DNA of 64,000 nt from Rhabdornis inornatus. Lineage: Eukaryota > Chordata > Aves > Passeriformes > Rhabdornithidae. The position numbers and the translations under genes are program-made. Positions 1 through 10,600 of this stretch are shown here, piece by piece (positions within the stretch are counted from its first letter, which is position 1; every line of letters begins with the position of its first letter). The stretch lies in the NCBI GenBank assembly GCA_013397075.1, contig VWZS01002869.1, forward strand, positions 1,219,267-1,283,266, given 5' to 3'. The notes beneath the pieces are model-generated. The model searched no databases, had not been told where the DNA came from, and saw only the letters and a list, made by a program, of their open reading frames with translations.

Positions 1-3000
1 AGAGAAACTTTTGTTACTTCTCAAACTGTGGGTGCCCCAGGAAAAGCGGGAACTCTGTGTGACCAAGACAAAAAGTCAGGCTACGGACCTACATGTGCTA
101 GACCCTGGTGAAACAGCCCAGAGCTAAGGAAGGCCAAGTGATTACAGTGTTGACAGACTGTGTTGGTCAGGGCTGAGAGTAGCTATGTTTGCATTTTACA
201 TGGTTTGTGTTCTGACTTGATGGCCTACATTTGCTGGTAAGTGTCTCACACCCAGGTCAGATGTGACTTGACATATATTGAGGATGTCTCTGCTGGCTCT
301 TAGCTTATTTCTTTTAGACCAGAACTGCCTTTTCCCCATTCCATGTGTCACTAGCTTTTCAGGAAAGTATTGAAAACAGAGTAAACTATCCTCTCCTTTC
401 TCAGCAGAAAAATAAAGAAAAACTGCAAAATTTTGAAATTATAATTTTTTCCTTTTTTTTTACTTTCCTGTCCTTAGCATCTTGTTAGAATGCCTGGTCA
501 CTTTCTACACCTTCTGTTTTCCAAAGCTAATGGTGTACATATGTACAGACTTGTATTTGCCTTTGCCTTGTGAGGTCCCTATTAAAGTTAGAAATCAAGT
601 GTGCAGTGTTGTTTCATTTCCTATTGGAACTTATGTGATTTTATGATCTCTAAATATTATTCACTTAGCTGTATTATAGCTTTTTTCTATCTTCATCCAG
701 GATGCTGGATGACATCAGGCTTTTGCTTAGTTCATTGATGGCAGCAAATTCTCCCAAATGAGAATTTTCTCAGAAAATGTGAAAAATGTATTTTTCAGTT
801 ATATTTTTTAGGTTCATTCGTACTTGAAGAAAGTGTATAGACTGAAGATCTCTACTGGCAACATCTGCAGTTTCTATTATGAGGTCAGAAGTCTTGCCTT
901 ATAACAAGAGAAGTTACTTTAATCATGTCCAAAATCCCATCATAGTTGGTAACCCCCAACAGGGAAAAAGCCACATTTTGCCACTCAAATTAAGTAAGGT
1001 TTTCTGTGACTCTGTGTTATAGGAAGAAAAAAGATCTATGGAGTAATTTATGAATTTTTTCTGTGTTGTCTTCTGTCCCCTTGCTATTGCCAAAAATAAT
1101 TTTATTAAACTTCAGTCTGGCAATGACAAATGAAACACAATCAGGATCCAGATGATCTTGACAGTGATGTTTCATTCTGAAAAGTGGCCTATGTGTCTTT
1201 TCCTCTGCAGCTCGTTGCTAACTCATGTCATAAATATGGGGGAAAAGAATTCTTTCTGGAAAGAAAGACACTTTTGTTTGACCATCTGTACAATGTCTTT
1301 TTCCTTGATTTTAGCACTTTTTTTCAAGAAAAATCAGAAATATCTGGGCAGTAATGGTGGAGCTGCTGACTGATTTGCTCTGTGGCTTATAAATTTGTGA
1401 GCGGTCACTATTTGCCTTTTCCTTCCTAAGGTAAAGGAGAATGCCCATGGTCCACTTCTGATGACTCTTCTCTCCCTTTTGCCCATTTAGGTTAACAACA
1501 AATAGAAGAGAACATGCAATGGAAAATACATTTATATAAATAAATGTGGAAAATGCAAAAGAATGCTGTAATCAAGAAAAGCTTTGAAAAAAGCACAGAT
1601 TTTAGTCACTCAAGTTGAATAATGTTATTTACTGGTAGTTACATGTCTTCATAGTCACATTTGAAAACAGAGCTTTCTTATCAAAGCCATTTGAATTCTA
1701 TGTTTTACAGTGTTCTGTGTCCCAAATTTTGCTTTAGAAAATCAAGACAAAACTCTTAGGCATAAGATCCTCATCCATATAGCAAGAACACAGTATCACT
1801 GGAATCAAACCTACAAGAACTGAAATGAACCATTCACCTCCAGGCTGAGATGAAGTTTTAAAAAGGACTTTTTCTCTCAGTTTTCTGGACATCGTGGTAA
1901 CATCCTGGCAATCTTACCCAGTCAAAGGCACCCACAGACACTGGCATTCACAGAAAGCACAGAAGTCAGAAGGCTGGCCAATCCACTTCATACCCTCAGA
2001 CTAGGTTGCCTTTGCTGAGAAAACACTATGATAGAGATTATAGAATCATTGAATCATAGAATATCTCAAGTTGGAAGGAACACACAAGATAATTGAGTCC
2101 AACTCCCTGCTCCTTGCAGAAGCAATCTTGTTTTTAAAAGTCAGGGATGGGAAGTTTCGTTTCCCTAGGCCATCAGTCACAGTTTGCACAATAATTGCAG
2201 TTGGTTGTTTTTTTTTTTGCTGACTCACCTTTGCCCTGAAACTACTTGAATTTAATTTTTTTGTTACTGTAATTCACTGTTGCTGGGAGATTATCCCTGG
2301 CTGTGTGCATTAGTATTAAGCTAGAAAACCAAGAGATCAGGACAGGAAGCAGGCAAATAAAGGGCAAGATTTGCTGTAACATATCAGTTGATAGAGAATG
2401 TTAAGAAAGACTTTGCTCTTCAGAAACTGTATTATCAATATTATAAATGTGGTTCAAAAAATAGAAGACTTGAAAATGTAATGAATAGAACCAGGAAGAT
2501 TAATGTCTGTTACCTGGCAAGAGTAGAACAGTGAAATGAGCTCTTAGCTGCTTAGGAATGGAGAAGAGAGGGCTATGTAGCTCAGGACAGCAATATCGTA
2601 AATACATAAGTCTGAGTTTTCACTAATAGCACAGGGAGGTGCTGCTGAAGGCCTGCTGCAACCTCATCCAAATCATCCTACAAAAATATCAGTCTCTAAG
2701 TGCATGAAGTACAAGAGATGAAATTGTTAGGGGCAACTGGAGAGGTGGTAGGTGAGTCAAGTTTAACTTTAGTACAACCTTTTCTGATACTCTTCTGCTG
2801 CATCAAATGTTCAATTTAATAGAAATTAACTCGTTTGAATCTTATCTTAGCAGATAATCAGTAGAAACTATTTGCTATAGATAAATTATTTTAACACAGT
2901 TTTATGAAAGGCAAGTAAGTGTATCTGCAACTACAGTCATCTATAAGGCATCAGAGATATCACCATGGGATAGGCAGGTAAAACACCATTAAAGGAAGGC

Positions 3001-5734
3001 TGAAAATTTCTGGAGTGGTAACTTGTGGCTGCATGGAATACTCTACCATGTCTAAAATGTAAGTAGGCACCTATGCGTAGGCACCATAATTTAAGGAGAA
3101 TGAACATGTCAATTAGCACAAGTAAGAAACTGTGGCATGTAGAAGATTGATATGGGGATATAGGAAAAGATATAGGGAAAACAGAAATGGCTAGTGGGGT
3201 AACAAGGAGAAATAGGAAAGGCATTCAAGGAAGACTGTTGACATTATGTACTGATGACAAGGTTGAAAAAGCAAAATTACAGCCTGGTTCTGCAGCACTG
3301 CCATTTCCGTTTTGCAGCTGAACAAGAACAGACCACTACGTCTGTACTGCAGAAAGACAAGCACCATTCCACAGTGGATACATCAGCCAGATGATGAGTC
3401 AGACCCTGGGTAGTGACAAGCTGGGCTCCCAGCCAGCAGGACAGCCTGCTTTCCTGCCAGCAGCGTGGTGGGACACAATGCTGCCTGTTTGGTTTGTCAG
3501 GCAGGCGTATGGTCTACCTTTCTGCCTGGCTTCAGTCACAAACATTAAACTCAAACAACACACGGTTGCAAAGCCTTCTCATTCTGCTATCATAGCTTGC
3601 CTTTGGAACACTACTCCCTCCAGCATCTTTCAAACAGCTCTGAATTTGATTCTGTCCCTAATACTGCCTCAGAAATACCACATAGTGCTCAGCATATCTT
3701 TGATACAGACTTTTCAAACACACTCACTCACAACTTCTTGGTTTTCTAGGTGCTCATCTCAAGGCCCTGGGATATGATATGGAAAAACTCTTCAGCCCTG
3801 AAATCAATGGCTGCTTGCCTGAAAGGGAAAAGTTATCCTGCTACGTCCTCCAAAAGACTAAGCTTTAGGTTCCTTTTGCATAACGAGGATCAGTGCCTAC
3901 ATTTCACCTCAAGATCCACATGTTTTATTTGCCATTGGAAATCAGTGGAAACTGCCCAGTAGTCTTCTAAGGGTTTTGAGAAAAGTGGATGTTTATTAAC
4001 TCCTTAATGATAAGTGCCCTAAAAATGTAGATGGAGAAACTTTTTAGTCTGAGTGTATTCAAAGCGAAAAGACAGTAAAGAAGGAATAAGGCCATGCGTT
4101 ATAAAACCCTTGCTTAGTGACTACTGTATTTCTTGTGCACTGAATAAATAGTGAATCTCATGTGTTTGCACATTTGTGACATTCCCTGTGATCTGAATTT
4201 ATTTCCCCAGAACAATGTATATGCATAACAATTTTAACTCAGTTGCCACTGCCTTAATTTGGCTATTGCCCAATTTGAATAGTTGGCTAGATCCGTATGA
4301 CTACGATAACTTAGATTTACTAAGTCACACTTTGATTAGTTTGTTACAAATCTTGTTCTCTCCACATGAAACTAGCATTGTCATAGCAAAATGTTCAATG
4401 CATAAATTGGCAGTTGCTTTTTCAGACTCCTAAAATAGAAAGATTATTAAATTCCTTACTGTGCTCTTTTCCCTTTCCTCTCCATGGGCAGTCTCAGGTT
4501 TTCGTGAGCACTTCTTTGGCCAATTGTTTCACACTTTTTTATTACTGCATTAACTTCTAATTGCATGCCCAGCAGATAGAATTACAGGTTAATTTAACTT
4601 TCGGGATATATTTTTTTATAATGTTATTTTCCCTTTCAGTTTTTCTTCTCCAAAACATTTTAGAGAGTTTTGTTTTGGACTTAGGAGTAAACACTAGTAT
4701 GTATTTCAAAATTAAGTAGTGTCAGCATTCATCAATCATAATCATGGCAAACAAAAAATTTATTTCTTGAGGATTGGTTTTTGTCCTTTTCCCTTCATCA
4801 CAATAATACTGAAAAATTATATTATTTTAATATTTTGCTTTAATACTTTTACCTGCATTCTGAAAACAAATTACTTGTTCATGAATAGTTTACTACTTCC
4901 TTCCCCAAACTAAGAAATGTTTGGGTAATCCTTCATTGCCCAACTACTTCACAAAGCTGAAGTCAGCCTCAAGATTTACATTTTCCTTTCTCCTTCTCCC
5001 TGACCCAAACTTTATTGATATTTTGGGACTTGCATTATGCTTTCATACCTTTTAATCCACTTATGAGTATCTAGTAAGACAAATTTGTCTCACAGAAATC
5101 TAAACCTGTCAAATTTTGCTGATGGGCAGAGCTTTTCCTCAAAAATTTTGGGAGATTATTTAAATTTATTATCCAGGTTCTGGAATATGAAGGCACTATT
5201 TTGTTAAAGTTGGCCTTTCAAACCACTGCACCCTTTCCACAAGTTTTTTCCCTTGTTTTTTTATCTGGAAGGATCTAGGAAAAGCTGTTGACAGGCGCAC
5301 TACTTACTATTCACAGAATTCTGTGGCACACCGTCTATGCACAAGCAGTGCATGCTGTTTCCAGCCCCATCAGTGTTCACTGACAGCAAGCTTAAGCTGG
5401 ATTTGTCTGACAAAAGGTTAAACCATTCCTTCAAGCATGAATGGATGCTATTTATTCAATAATATAGTGTAACCCCAACCCTCTAATGTGTCAGCTCTGA
5501 TGTGTATAATTAAAGTCAGATGCCAGCCCTGTCAATAGTTTCACTATCAATACATTGGAGCAGGAAGAGATAGGACTGGTTTCTCCTGGGGACATGAAAT
5601 TAATGCATAGAACATAAGAATGGTGCTTGTTTTGCAGCTGGCTTGGAGTGGGAAGGAGTCTGGGAGATCAGGGTTGTGGTTAGTTGCTCAAAATCTAGTT
5701 GAAAGTCAGTAACTAGGGGTGTACATCAGATGTT
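1..5734. other. Intergenic region upstream of the ABCC4-type gene
   Basis: No exon, RNA gene or conserved protein could be recognised on either strand. Open frames here (for example 3391-3777 +) have no recognisable domain, no splice context and ordinary AT-rich composition, so they look like chance. One antisense CR1 scrap lies at 2041-2120. A TATTAAA motif near 580, followed by GT-rich sequence, could be an old polyadenylation site but has no gene attached to it. In mammals the region 5' of ABCC4 faces CLDN10; no claudin sequence is seen here. Confidence 0.6.
2041..2120 (-). repeat. CR1 LINE 3'-end fragment, antisense
   Basis: The block carries the hallmark of a reversed CR1 3' end: repeated 'gaatcat' units, then 'agttggaaggaacacacaag' and 'attgagtccaactccctgc'. 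This matches, from memory, the avian CR1 tail read on the opposite strand. Only about 80 bp remain before the similarity fades. It is a truncated relic without coding potential. Confidence 0.75.
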
Positions 5735-5810
5735 AACATTAGGGCCAAAACTGTCTGACATGTTCATAAATGATCTGAAAGAAACAGAGGGCTGCCTGTT
5801 TACTGATGAT
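5735..5810 (+). mobile_element. CR1 LINE reverse-transcriptase fragment (left part of split element)
   Basis: Read on the + strand, this stretch encodes a degenerate piece of the CR1 ORF2 reverse transcriptase: 'MFINDL' followed by 'FTDD' at 5799-5810, which corresponds to the FADD box that normally continues with T. The similarity stops abruptly at 5810, where an antisense CR1 begins, and resumes near 5980. It is therefore the left half of an older CR1 interrupted by a later one. Non-functional. Confidence 0.7.
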
Positions 5811-5962
5811 CTCAGAATCACAGATCCATTAAGTTGGAAAAGACCTCTGAGATGATTGAGTCCAACCTCTGAGCTAACACCACCTTGTCAACTAGACCAT
5901 TGCATCGAGTGCCACATCCAGGCTTTCCTTAAAGACCACCAGGGATGGTGACACATAACTGG
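5811..5962 (-). mobile_element. Antisense CR1 3'-end fragment nested in an older CR1
   Basis: Starts with 'agaatcacagatccattaag', then 'ttggaaaagacctctgagat', 'gagtccaacct' and 'accaccttgtcaactagacc', the reverse-strand signature of a CR1 3' end. It sits between two pieces of a plus-strand CR1 (left piece ends 5810, right piece resumes near 5980). The hexamer ACTGAT occurs on both sides (5802-5807 and 5982-5987) and may be a short target-site duplication, although a match of this length can be chance. The right boundary is approximate. Confidence 0.8.
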
Positions 5963-5978
5963 GAGAAGTGGCTGATCA

Positions 5979-6790
5979 GTGACTGATAACACTCCACAGA
6001 CTTGTGCTGCCATCCAGAGGGACCTCAACAGGCTGGAGAAGTGGGCTGACAGGAATCTCACAAAGTTCAGAACAGTGAAGAGCAAAGTCCTACACCTGGG
6101 AAAAAACAACCCAGGCACCAGTATAGGCTGGGGGCCACCCCAGCTTGGGGTCTCCGTTGACACCAAGTTGAACATAAGCCAGCAATGCGCCCTTGTGGCA
6201 AAGAAGACTATTGATATGCGAGGATGCATTAGAATGAGTATTTACCAGCATGTTGAGAGAGGTGATCTTTCCTCTCTACTCAGAAGTGAGACCACCCCTG
6301 GAGTCCTGCACTCAGTTCTGGGCTCCCCAGTCCAAGAGGGACATGAACATACTGGACAGACTGCAGTGAAAGGTCATAAGCATGACGAAGGGACTTTAGA
6401 TACCCTTCCTATGAGGAAAGACTGTTCAGGTTGAGAGGGACTGTTCAGCCTGGAGAAGAGGAGGCTCAGAGGGGTCTCATTAGTGTGTATACTGATGAAA
6501 GGAGGACAGAGCCAGGTTCTGCTCTGTAGTGCCCAGTGACAGGACCAGAAGCAATGGGCACAAGCTGAAACACAGCAGGTTCCATCTGAACACCAGGAAA
6601 CACTTCTTCATTGTGGGGGTGACTGAGCACCAGCACAGGTTGCCCAGAGAGGCCGTGGAGTCTCCACCCTTGGAGACACTCAGAAGCTGCCTGGACATGG
6701 CACTTAAGCAGCACGGGCTGGACCAGCTGACCTCCAGAGGTCTCTTGCAACCTCAGCCATCCCGGATTTCAGAGACCGCAGAGAACTAAC
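5979..6790 (+). mobile_element. CR1 LINE, ORF2 C-terminal part and 3' region (decayed)
   Basis: The plus strand encodes CR1 pol remnants in several frames. At 5979-6200 the frame contains 'CAAIQRDLNRLEKWADRNL', 'KVLHLGKNNPG' and 'VDTKLNISQQCAL'. At 6529-6740 it contains 'SDRTRSNGHKLKH', 'NTRKHFF', 'RLPREAVESPPLE' and the tail motif 'LDQLTSRGLLQPQPS'. These are the characteristic end of CR1 ORF2, after the RT domain. Frame changes between segments and a diverged terminal tail (6750-6780) show that it is dead. It lies about 800 bp 5' of the ABCC4 start codon and marks the distal edge of the promoter region. Confidence 0.88.
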
Positions 6791-7422
6791 AGCGTGGTAG
6801 GGAACCATCCTACCAACAGTTCTTTGGTAACTTCAGATACATGTCCTGCATTTCTGTTTTCCTAGGTCTCTTGCAGTTTCCACTACTCCTTTTCATCAGG
6901 GTCCCTTTAAGCAGGCCATGGGTAACATGACTGGAGAGGAGTTTGATGATCACTTCCTGAACATTTGAGAACGGTCAATTTCAGTGATGCACCACTGAAA
7001 TTAATTAGCTCCTTTATTTTGTATCGCCAATCTCTCCTAAACATTGTCCTTTGGCTTGGTTTTCGTCGTCTAATAGAAGAACATGCAACACCTGGGAAGG
7101 AGCGCTGACAGCAAGCGTTTCTGATGGCGTTTGGTCCCGCTAAGCCTGACTTGTCTCTGACTCGCGACGGGTTTTTCCGTCCAGAAAAGCCGGGTGGGCA
7201 CCTTGCTTGGCGCTGCGTGCGCCGAGGAGATGCTTTCCATCAGCAAGGGGCACACACAGAGCGAAACCGCGGGGAGCGGAGCAGAGTAGCCCGGCCGCAG
7301 GCTCGGCCCACGCTGAGCCAGCCCCAGCGGAGCTGCTCCCGGCGCTGCCCGGCAGCTCCTCGGCAGCTCCCCCGGCTCCGCGGGGAAGCCGGGCCGGCAG
7401 GAGGCGTCCTGCGGCGGCTGGC

Positions 7423-7446
7423 AGGAGGAGGAGGAGGAGGAGGAGG
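7423..7446 (+). repeat. (AGG)8 trinucleotide repeat in the CpG island, 5' of the start codon
   Basis: Eight perfect AGG units lie about 140 nt before the start codon. If transcription begins upstream, this would be a purine-rich (GGA)n tract in the 5' UTR, a sequence type known to form G-quadruplexes. On the opposite strand it reads CCT repeats. Confidence 0.9.
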
Positions 7447-7584
7447 GCCAAGGCGGGGGTGCCGGCTCTCCCGGAAACAGCGCCGGCCGGCGGCAGAGCG
7501 GCGGCGGCTGCCAGCGGTGAAAGTCGCTCGTGGTCCTGCGCCCTCGCCGCACGCCGGGCGGGTCGGGGCGGCGTGGCGGGCGGC

Positions 7585-7658
7585 ATGGAGCCGGTGCCCC
7601 GAGAGGAGAAGCCTAACCCGCTGCAGGATGCCAGCATCTGCTCCCGGCTCTTTTTCTG
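7585..7658 (+). CDS. ABCC4: ABCC4 exon 1 (residues 1-25, start codon)
   Basis: The ATG at 7585 has a strong context (G at -3 and G at +4). It opens a 74-nt coding segment ending ...RLFF plus two bases of a Trp codon, then the donor CTG|GTGAGC. The KPNPLQDA and CSR-FFW motifs are the conserved cytosolic N terminus of ABCC4-type transporters. The frame is open upstream too, but with no in-frame ATG before 7585 in the island, so this start is preferred. Splice phase 2. Confidence 0.93.
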
Positions 7659-10600
7659 GTGAGCGCCTGGCGAGGGCAGGGGGAAGGGCAGCGCCGGAGG
7701 TGCGGCGCCGGGGTGCCCGCCGGCTTTATCTCGCCCGGCCGTTCAGCAATACAGAGCCACGGCTAAGGGCGCCCGGCTCGCACTTGAGCACGGCTCCCGG
7801 AGCGTCCGGCCGGCCGGCGGGAGGAGGGGAGGGAGCGAGCAGGGAAGGGAAGCGGCTGCCGGCGGTGACCGTGCAGCCGCGGGTCGTGCACGACCTGCCG
7901 CCCGCCCCCGCGGGCCCGGCTGTCAGCGCTGCCGGCCGGGGCAGCCCCGGCTCGCAGGTGGGGTGAGGTCTCCTGAGGTGAACCCGGCAGCCCGCGATAA
8001 TCCCTGGCTGCGGTCTGGGGACGGCGCAGTCGGGGGCCTGCCTATCTCGGGCACGGCAGCGATCCGCTGGGCGGGCGGCGCCGAGCGCGGCCCCGTCGCC
8101 CCCTCCGAGCACGTGTTTGGTTCCCGCGGTAGCTGCGGGGAGGACGGGAGCGTCTTCTGCTTCCCGGCCCGGGAACTCCTGCCCGCCGGGTACCCCTGCC
8201 CGGGACTGGGTGCGGGGCTGCTCCCAGGCATTGTTCTGCTTCCCCGTTTGAATAACGGGTCGCGGGCGGGGATTGCTCATCTCGGCCAGGCGTGCTGGGC
8301 TCGCCTTCGGCGTGAGGCTTTCCCCCTCCAGCAGTGAGGTGGTTTCTGACCCGCATGGCTGCGTGGGAATTTCCCGGCGTGAGGGATGGCTGGGCAGCAT
8401 CCTGCCTGCTCTCACATGTGGGTACACATCTGCTTCCTCCGCTCTGGAGGGGCTTGGGGTGACAGAGCGAAGGCTGGCAGTGTTGCCACAAACTTTACGG
8501 GGCCACGTGGCTGCCAGAGTTAGTGCTTGGTCTCGTATTAGTGGGGATGGGGACCTCCGCGTCGGTATGTATCTGTGCTCAAGGAAGTGAGGAATTGCAG
8601 CCCAACATTTTAGTTGCTTTGAAATGTAGTGAGAAAACATGTAGTAAGAAAGCAAAGTAAAACGGGAGAGCACCAAGCCTGTTTGTCCTAGCAGATCGCA
8701 TTTGGAAGAGCGCTTACCGAGCGAGCCCTTATTCTGCTTCACCTGCTACAGCCTGAACCAGGGTGCACACGTTCTGTGGTAGAGGAGGGGGAAGGAAGGG
8801 AGGGCGTGGCTCTTTTTTTGGAAGCCTCTGAAACACAAATAAAAAATTCTTTGATTCTATAAGCAGCTCTGAGCAGGTGCAGAAGTCCCCTTTGGAAGGT
8901 AGGGGGATTTAAAAAACCCTGACAAATTTTAACTAAACATATTTTTCATTCAGGGATATGTCCTCAAAGGTACTATGTGCAAAAAGAAAGAAAATAAATA
9001 AGTAATAATAAAATAGGCAGCTTGTATGCTTGTGCAGAACTCCCTGTGTTCAGCATTTTGACTTTTACTTTGACACCAGGGATGCCCATGCTGGAAACAG
9101 CTTTGTTGTGAAATCCACGCAGAATGGGATGAACCTAAGTTGGCCATGTAGCATTCCAGGACTGCTTCTGGTCTGTTCCCTTTCTCTTGCTGGGATCTTG
9201 TGGTGTTACTGGTAGCGCTGCCAAAACCAATCCAGCTAGATGTGAAAAAGAAGCTTGCAGTGCTCGTAGCCAGCTTTCTGACTGCTCCTATCATTTTTTT
9301 TAGGCCTTCTGTATCACTCTGCATGTATTGCAGAGAAGTGTTTCAACTTCTTCAGCAACAGTGAAGCACCTTAAATTTCCCTTGTTTTAGGCAAGGTAAA
9401 AGGCTTCTTATACCCCAGATGTGTTTTTAGGTTCTTACTTTGCAAAGGGAAAAATCTGTGGAAGGCTGTGCTTGGGGGATGACAGGTCTGATAAAAGTCT
9501 GGAGATCGACTGGGACTTGAGACTTCACAGTCAGATGCTGGTGTACAACCGTAGGGCTCCTGCTTTGCAAAAGGGTTTAATGGAGCATGTAAAGCATTAG
9601 AATTTGCCTAATGTCCTTCTTTCTCAGGCTTTTATAGCAGTGTAATTCACAGCAGTGAAAACAGCCTTCTAAAGTCTCCTCTCTTAGCTGTGGCGTGCGT
9701 GATCACGACTAGCATCGGTATACTAGTCAACAAGCATTAGTGTTTTCTGGGTGAAAATTTCAGCTGAAATGATACCTTCAGTGGGTAAAATTGAATAAGC
9801 AGGGGCTATCAGTTTTCTGCAAGTTAATAACGTTTTGCATAACATTCAGGAAATGTTAAAACACCCTCTCATTTAGCTATAAAGCTAACCTTAAGGGTAA
9901 CTCTAAGAATTACTCTCCTTTTCTACAATGAGTGTCGCATCTCCTAGCTGTGTGAGTATTGCTTTCATTTTAGCTGCTGTGTCACACAGGACATTCTGAG
10001 ATGTTTTCATCTGGAGAATTGGGGAAACAGTGCTTGAGGGAGACCATTCTGTGAGTGGTAGCAGCCACCACCCTGTGGTTATGTGCCCCTGACCTGCTCT
10101 CCACATTCCAGGTGTTGGCTGCTTGTTATCAAGGAGGGTAAAAAGTATCGATGAGCAAGCAGCTGGGCAAAGGTCCTTCTTATTTTTATTTTGTTTATAT
10201 TTTTCTCCAAAACTACAATTTTGCCATTTTAAGGAAACATGCTCCCATTTGTTGCCAGTGGTACAGAATAAAAGCTTACATTATTGCCTGGTGCAAACAG
10301 GATTAAACTCATGGGAGGAAAGAAGTCATGTTTTCATTGAGTTATAAAACTCAGGTAATGAGTGTGTAGGCTGAAGAGACATTCTTCTCTCACTGTTCAA
10401 AGCTTGTCTTCTTGCATTTGGGTTGTGACTTTGGCAAGTATGAGCTTGATTAGCATTAAACACTTCAGCAGTACATTCATGGGAAAGAGGAGCATCTGGA
10501 TTGTGTGTTAATATTGTTACTTTTATAATGTGTCCCTTGTGTAATGTTACAAGAATGAAAACTATTTGTGACAGAAGTGTGAAGATCAGGGCAGTTGCAA

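Larger units (their letters stand above)
7120..8560 (+). promoter_or_regulatory. CpG island and presumed TATA-less promoter of the ABCC4-type gene
   Basis: Base composition changes sharply from AT-rich to very GC- and CpG-rich at about 7120 and returns to AT-rich by about 8560. The island encloses exon 1. Several GC-box-like GGGCGG runs occur at 7555-7585, immediately before the start codon. No TATA box was noticed. The transcription start cannot be placed from sequence alone. Two matches to the antioxidant-response core RTGACNNNGC are at 7865-7874 and 8459-8468, in the first part of intron 1. Island boundaries are by eye. Confidence 0.8.

Noticed and set aside
3391..3777. 128-codon plus-strand open frame in the intergenic region
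   Set aside because: No domain, no splice structure, no similarity recognised; length is compatible with chance.
5979..6789. Open frames of 151 and 86 codons that could be taken as genes
   Set aside because: Their sequences are the C-terminal part of CR1 ORF2; annotated as a mobile element.
7124..7966. 280-codon plus-strand open frame in the CpG island
   Set aside because: It is out of frame with ABCC4 exon 1, runs through the exon 1 donor into the intron, has Arg/Pro/Ala/Gly-rich low-complexity content and no domain. GC-rich DNA lacks stop codons. Kept only as a possible upstream ORF.
7726..8742. 338-codon minus-strand open frame, longest in the window
   Set aside because: It lies over the same CpG island, with composition-driven content, no recognised family and no splice or promoter support on the minus strand.
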